From: Sedimenticola selenatireducens DSM 17993
GTDB lineage: Bacteria > Pseudomonadota > Gammaproteobacteria > Chromatiales > Chromatiaceae
Assembly (NCBI RefSeq): GCF_000428045.1
Contig: NZ_ATZE01000001.1
Location: 265 to 64,264, forward strand
Length of the DNA: 64,000 nucleotides
Direction of reading: 5' to 3'
Positions 63,515 through 64,000 of the stretch are shown piece after piece (position 1 is the first letter of the stretch; each line of letters opens with the position of its first letter). Made by a program: the position numbers and the translations under genes. Under the pieces are notes generated by a model. It ran no database searches and was not told the origin of the DNA. It saw only the letters and a list, made by a program, of their open reading frames with translations.

Positions 63515-64000
63515 GTGAATCTGATATTGAAATGCAGCATGGTACTGCTGCTGATGTTTGGGTTGGTTTTGGACGCTGCCGCGGGTCCGGTCGATACCCC
63601 GGCTCCCAATGTGGATGATACCTGTCCGGTATGCGGCATGTTCGTCGCCAAGTATCCGGCCTGGGTGGCTACCGTACGCTACCAGGATGGACATTTGCAC
63701 CATTTTGACGGCGCCAAGGATCTGTATAAATACTTGCGGGATCTGCCTCGCTGGGCGCCTGGACACCGTCACGAGGATATTCAGACGATTGCTGTCACCG
63801 AGTACTACACATTGACCCGCATCGATGCCCGGGAAGCCTGGTTTGTGATCGGCTCGGATGTACTGGGTCCGATGGGCCATGAGCTGATACCGCTGGAGAC
63901 CCTTGAGGACGCCGAGGAGTTCATGCGGGATCACCAGGGGGTGCGGATTCTGCGCCAGGATGAAGTGACAACAGAACTGCTGGAGAAGCTCGACCAGGGC
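63515..64000 (+). CDS. nosL: NosL-family protein, cut by window end
   Basis: First 162 codons of a second NosL-like protein. Signal peptide at about 1-23 (VLDAAAG), no lipobox, then DTCPVCGMFVAKYPAWVATVRY with the CXXCGM copper motif, HHFDGAKDLYKYLRD and a NosL-type barrel (YYTLTRIDAREAWFVIGSDVLGPMG). It starts at GTG with AGAGGAAGAG upstream. The frame stays open to position 64000, so the stop lies outside. Two NosL-like proteins in one operon suggest a copper relay or two targets. Confidence 0.88.
   Translation, partial: MNLILKCSMVLLLMFGLVLDAAAGPVDTPAPNVDDTCPVCGMFVAKYPAWVATVRYQDGHLHHFDGAKDLYKYLRDLPRWAPGHRHEDIQTIAVTEYYTLTRIDAREAWFVIGSDVLGPMGHELIPLETLEDAEEFMRDHQGVRILRQDEVTTELLEKLDQG

Overview
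The window reads as chromosome of a respiratory, metabolically versatile proteobacterium, most likely a gammaproteobacterium. Pointers are many c-type cytochromes, a DsrC-like protein, NorE/NorF-like and NosL proteins, FNR-type sites, and 4-hydroxybenzoate catabolism by 4,5-cleavage. The mix would suit a Sedimenticola-like sulfur oxidiser, but that is inference; there is no rRNA or tRNA gene to test it. Gene density is high.

Layout. (1) 1-17556 is a periplasmic redox and copper-resistance block. A leftward arm holds a response regulator, a histidine kinase, a Cys-rich secreted protein, five c-type cytochromes, a DsbG/Com1-like thiol protein and CcdA. A rightward arm holds a Gly/Met-rich Spy-like protein, a second Cys-rich protein, CopA (multicopper oxidase), CopB, DUF302, a Met-rich peptide, a MerR-family regulator, a YHS/double-HMBD copper ATPase, SHOCT, HMA-like and TVP38 proteins, and one more cytochrome. 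Three cytochromes, at both ends of the block, share an unusual double-histidine signature. A textbook MerR-type promoter (perfect palindrome in a 19-base spacer) precedes the Met-rich peptide, regulator and ATPase. (2) 17853-31384 encodes a complete route from 4-hydroxybenzoate to pyruvate and oxaloacetate: pobA, ligAB, ligC, ligI, ligU, ligJ, ligK, with two AraC regulators and a LysR regulator that has two HTH domains. (3) 31559-41426 is mixed: NorE/NorF-like proteins, a PHB-depolymerase-type esterase, LysR/pirin, a broken isochorismatase-family gene, gamma-glutamyltransferase, a cysteine-less DsrC-like protein, an HPP membrane protein and a LysR regulator. (4) 41584-45248 is a TetR-controlled DevBCA-type efflux operon.

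(5) 46000-53300 is visibly more A+T rich than its flanks. It encodes a FadL-type porin, a lipoprotein joining cytochrome c to a rhodanese fold, a DUF3365 haem protein, a cytochrome c'-like protein and an EnvZ/OmpR-type pair. It lies between an intact ABC ATPase gene (left) and a degenerate fragment of a close relative of that gene (right), which suggests past insertion or rearrangement. Three 10-base direct repeats of OmpR-site type lie upstream of the porin.

(6) 53465-64000 has a hotdog thioesterase, a three-PAS histidine kinase with an HD-GYP response regulator, a corrinoid adenosyltransferase, then an operon behind a perfect FNR/DNR box: small membrane protein, FtsX-type permease, ATPase, polytopic membrane protein with a CPFC motif, TlpA-like thioredoxin lipoprotein and two NosL-family proteins, the second cut by the window end. 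nosZ is not in the window. Starts were moved inward from the longest frame wherever a ribosome binding site or signal peptide supported it; these choices are given per gene.
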